Of a stretch of DNA of 64,000 nt, positions 63,946 through 64,000 are shown piece after piece. The position numbers and the translations under genes were made by a program. The notes under the pieces were generated by a model. The model ran no database searches. It was not told the origin of the DNA and saw nothing but the letters and a program-made list of their open reading frames with translations. This stretch comes from an uncultured Lachnospiraceae bacterium (GTDB lineage Bacteria > Bacillota > Clostridia > Lachnospirales > Lachnospiraceae): assembly GCA_902787715.1 (NCBI GenBank), contig CADAHQ010000001.1, positions 1 through 64,000 of the forward strand, read 5' to 3'. Every line of letters begins with the position of its first letter. The stretch's first letter is position 1.

Positions 63946-64000
63946 GTGATATCGTGTGTGTTTGATTGTTGCCGAGACAAAAGCGAACTTACGCAAGCTT

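Overview
The window looks like a piece of a G+C-rich Clostridia chromosome, most likely Lachnospiraceae or a close relative. That is an inference from gene order and families: gap-pgk-tpiA-gpmI followed by secG-rnr-smpB, an AddAB recombination pair, a T-box leader, a Gram-positive-type 6S RNA beside yajC, a YerB/DUF3048 lipoprotein and tandem MacB-like ABC fusions. Every gene I accept lies on the plus strand, and spacing is tight, with many ATGA or short overlaps. I see no rRNA, CRISPR array, insertion sequence or integrase gene.

Layout. 1-9.5 kb: end of a small multidrug-export-type membrane protein, a DegV protein, glyA, topB, an ABC ATPase-permease pair, yicC and rpoZ. 9.5-17.9 kb: lower glycolysis (gap, pgk, tpiA, gpmI), with hairpins between the cistrons, then secG, rnr and smpB. 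17.9-25.9 kb: a short GntR regulator with a palindrome over its own -10 box, a ClpC-type unfoldase, radA, a lipoprotein with an M14 peptidase fold that seems to lack catalytic residues, and a DUF58/DUF4129-like pair. 25.9-29.9 kb: an A+T-rich island with a secreted protein, a membrane-anchored protein and an ABC ATPase-permease fusion. It starts at a promoter with a 13-bp palindrome and is flanked by a 10-bp direct repeat.

29.9-36.1 kb: a T-box leader, apparently leucine-specific, reading into a TIM-barrel/acyl-CoA-ligase fusion; then tRNA-Trp with its own promoter and terminator, a DUF3048 lipoprotein, an unknown membrane protein and tgt. 36.1-50.2 kb: yajC, a 6S RNA, addB-addA, a lipid-kinase-like protein, xylB, a methyltransferase, hslO, an M18 aminopeptidase and dut. 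50.2-53.5 kb: two COG0523 metallochaperone-type GTPases, one with a long His/Asp tract and one fused to a DUF1980-like domain, then a CE2-like SGNH esterase. 53.6-63.9 kb: two tandem copies of a two-gene module, each encoding two different MacB-like ATPase-permease fusions, closed by a strong terminator.

The observations I rate highest are the leucine T-box on an acyl-CoA-ligase fusion (possibly leucine synthesis from isovalerate), the duplicated heterodimeric ABC array with an extra cytosolic domain, the A+T-rich island, the COG0523/DUF1980 pair, and strong over-representation of the 7-mer GGCAAAT/ATTTGCC across the window but not inside the island. Everything was read by eye; no database search or folding program was run.
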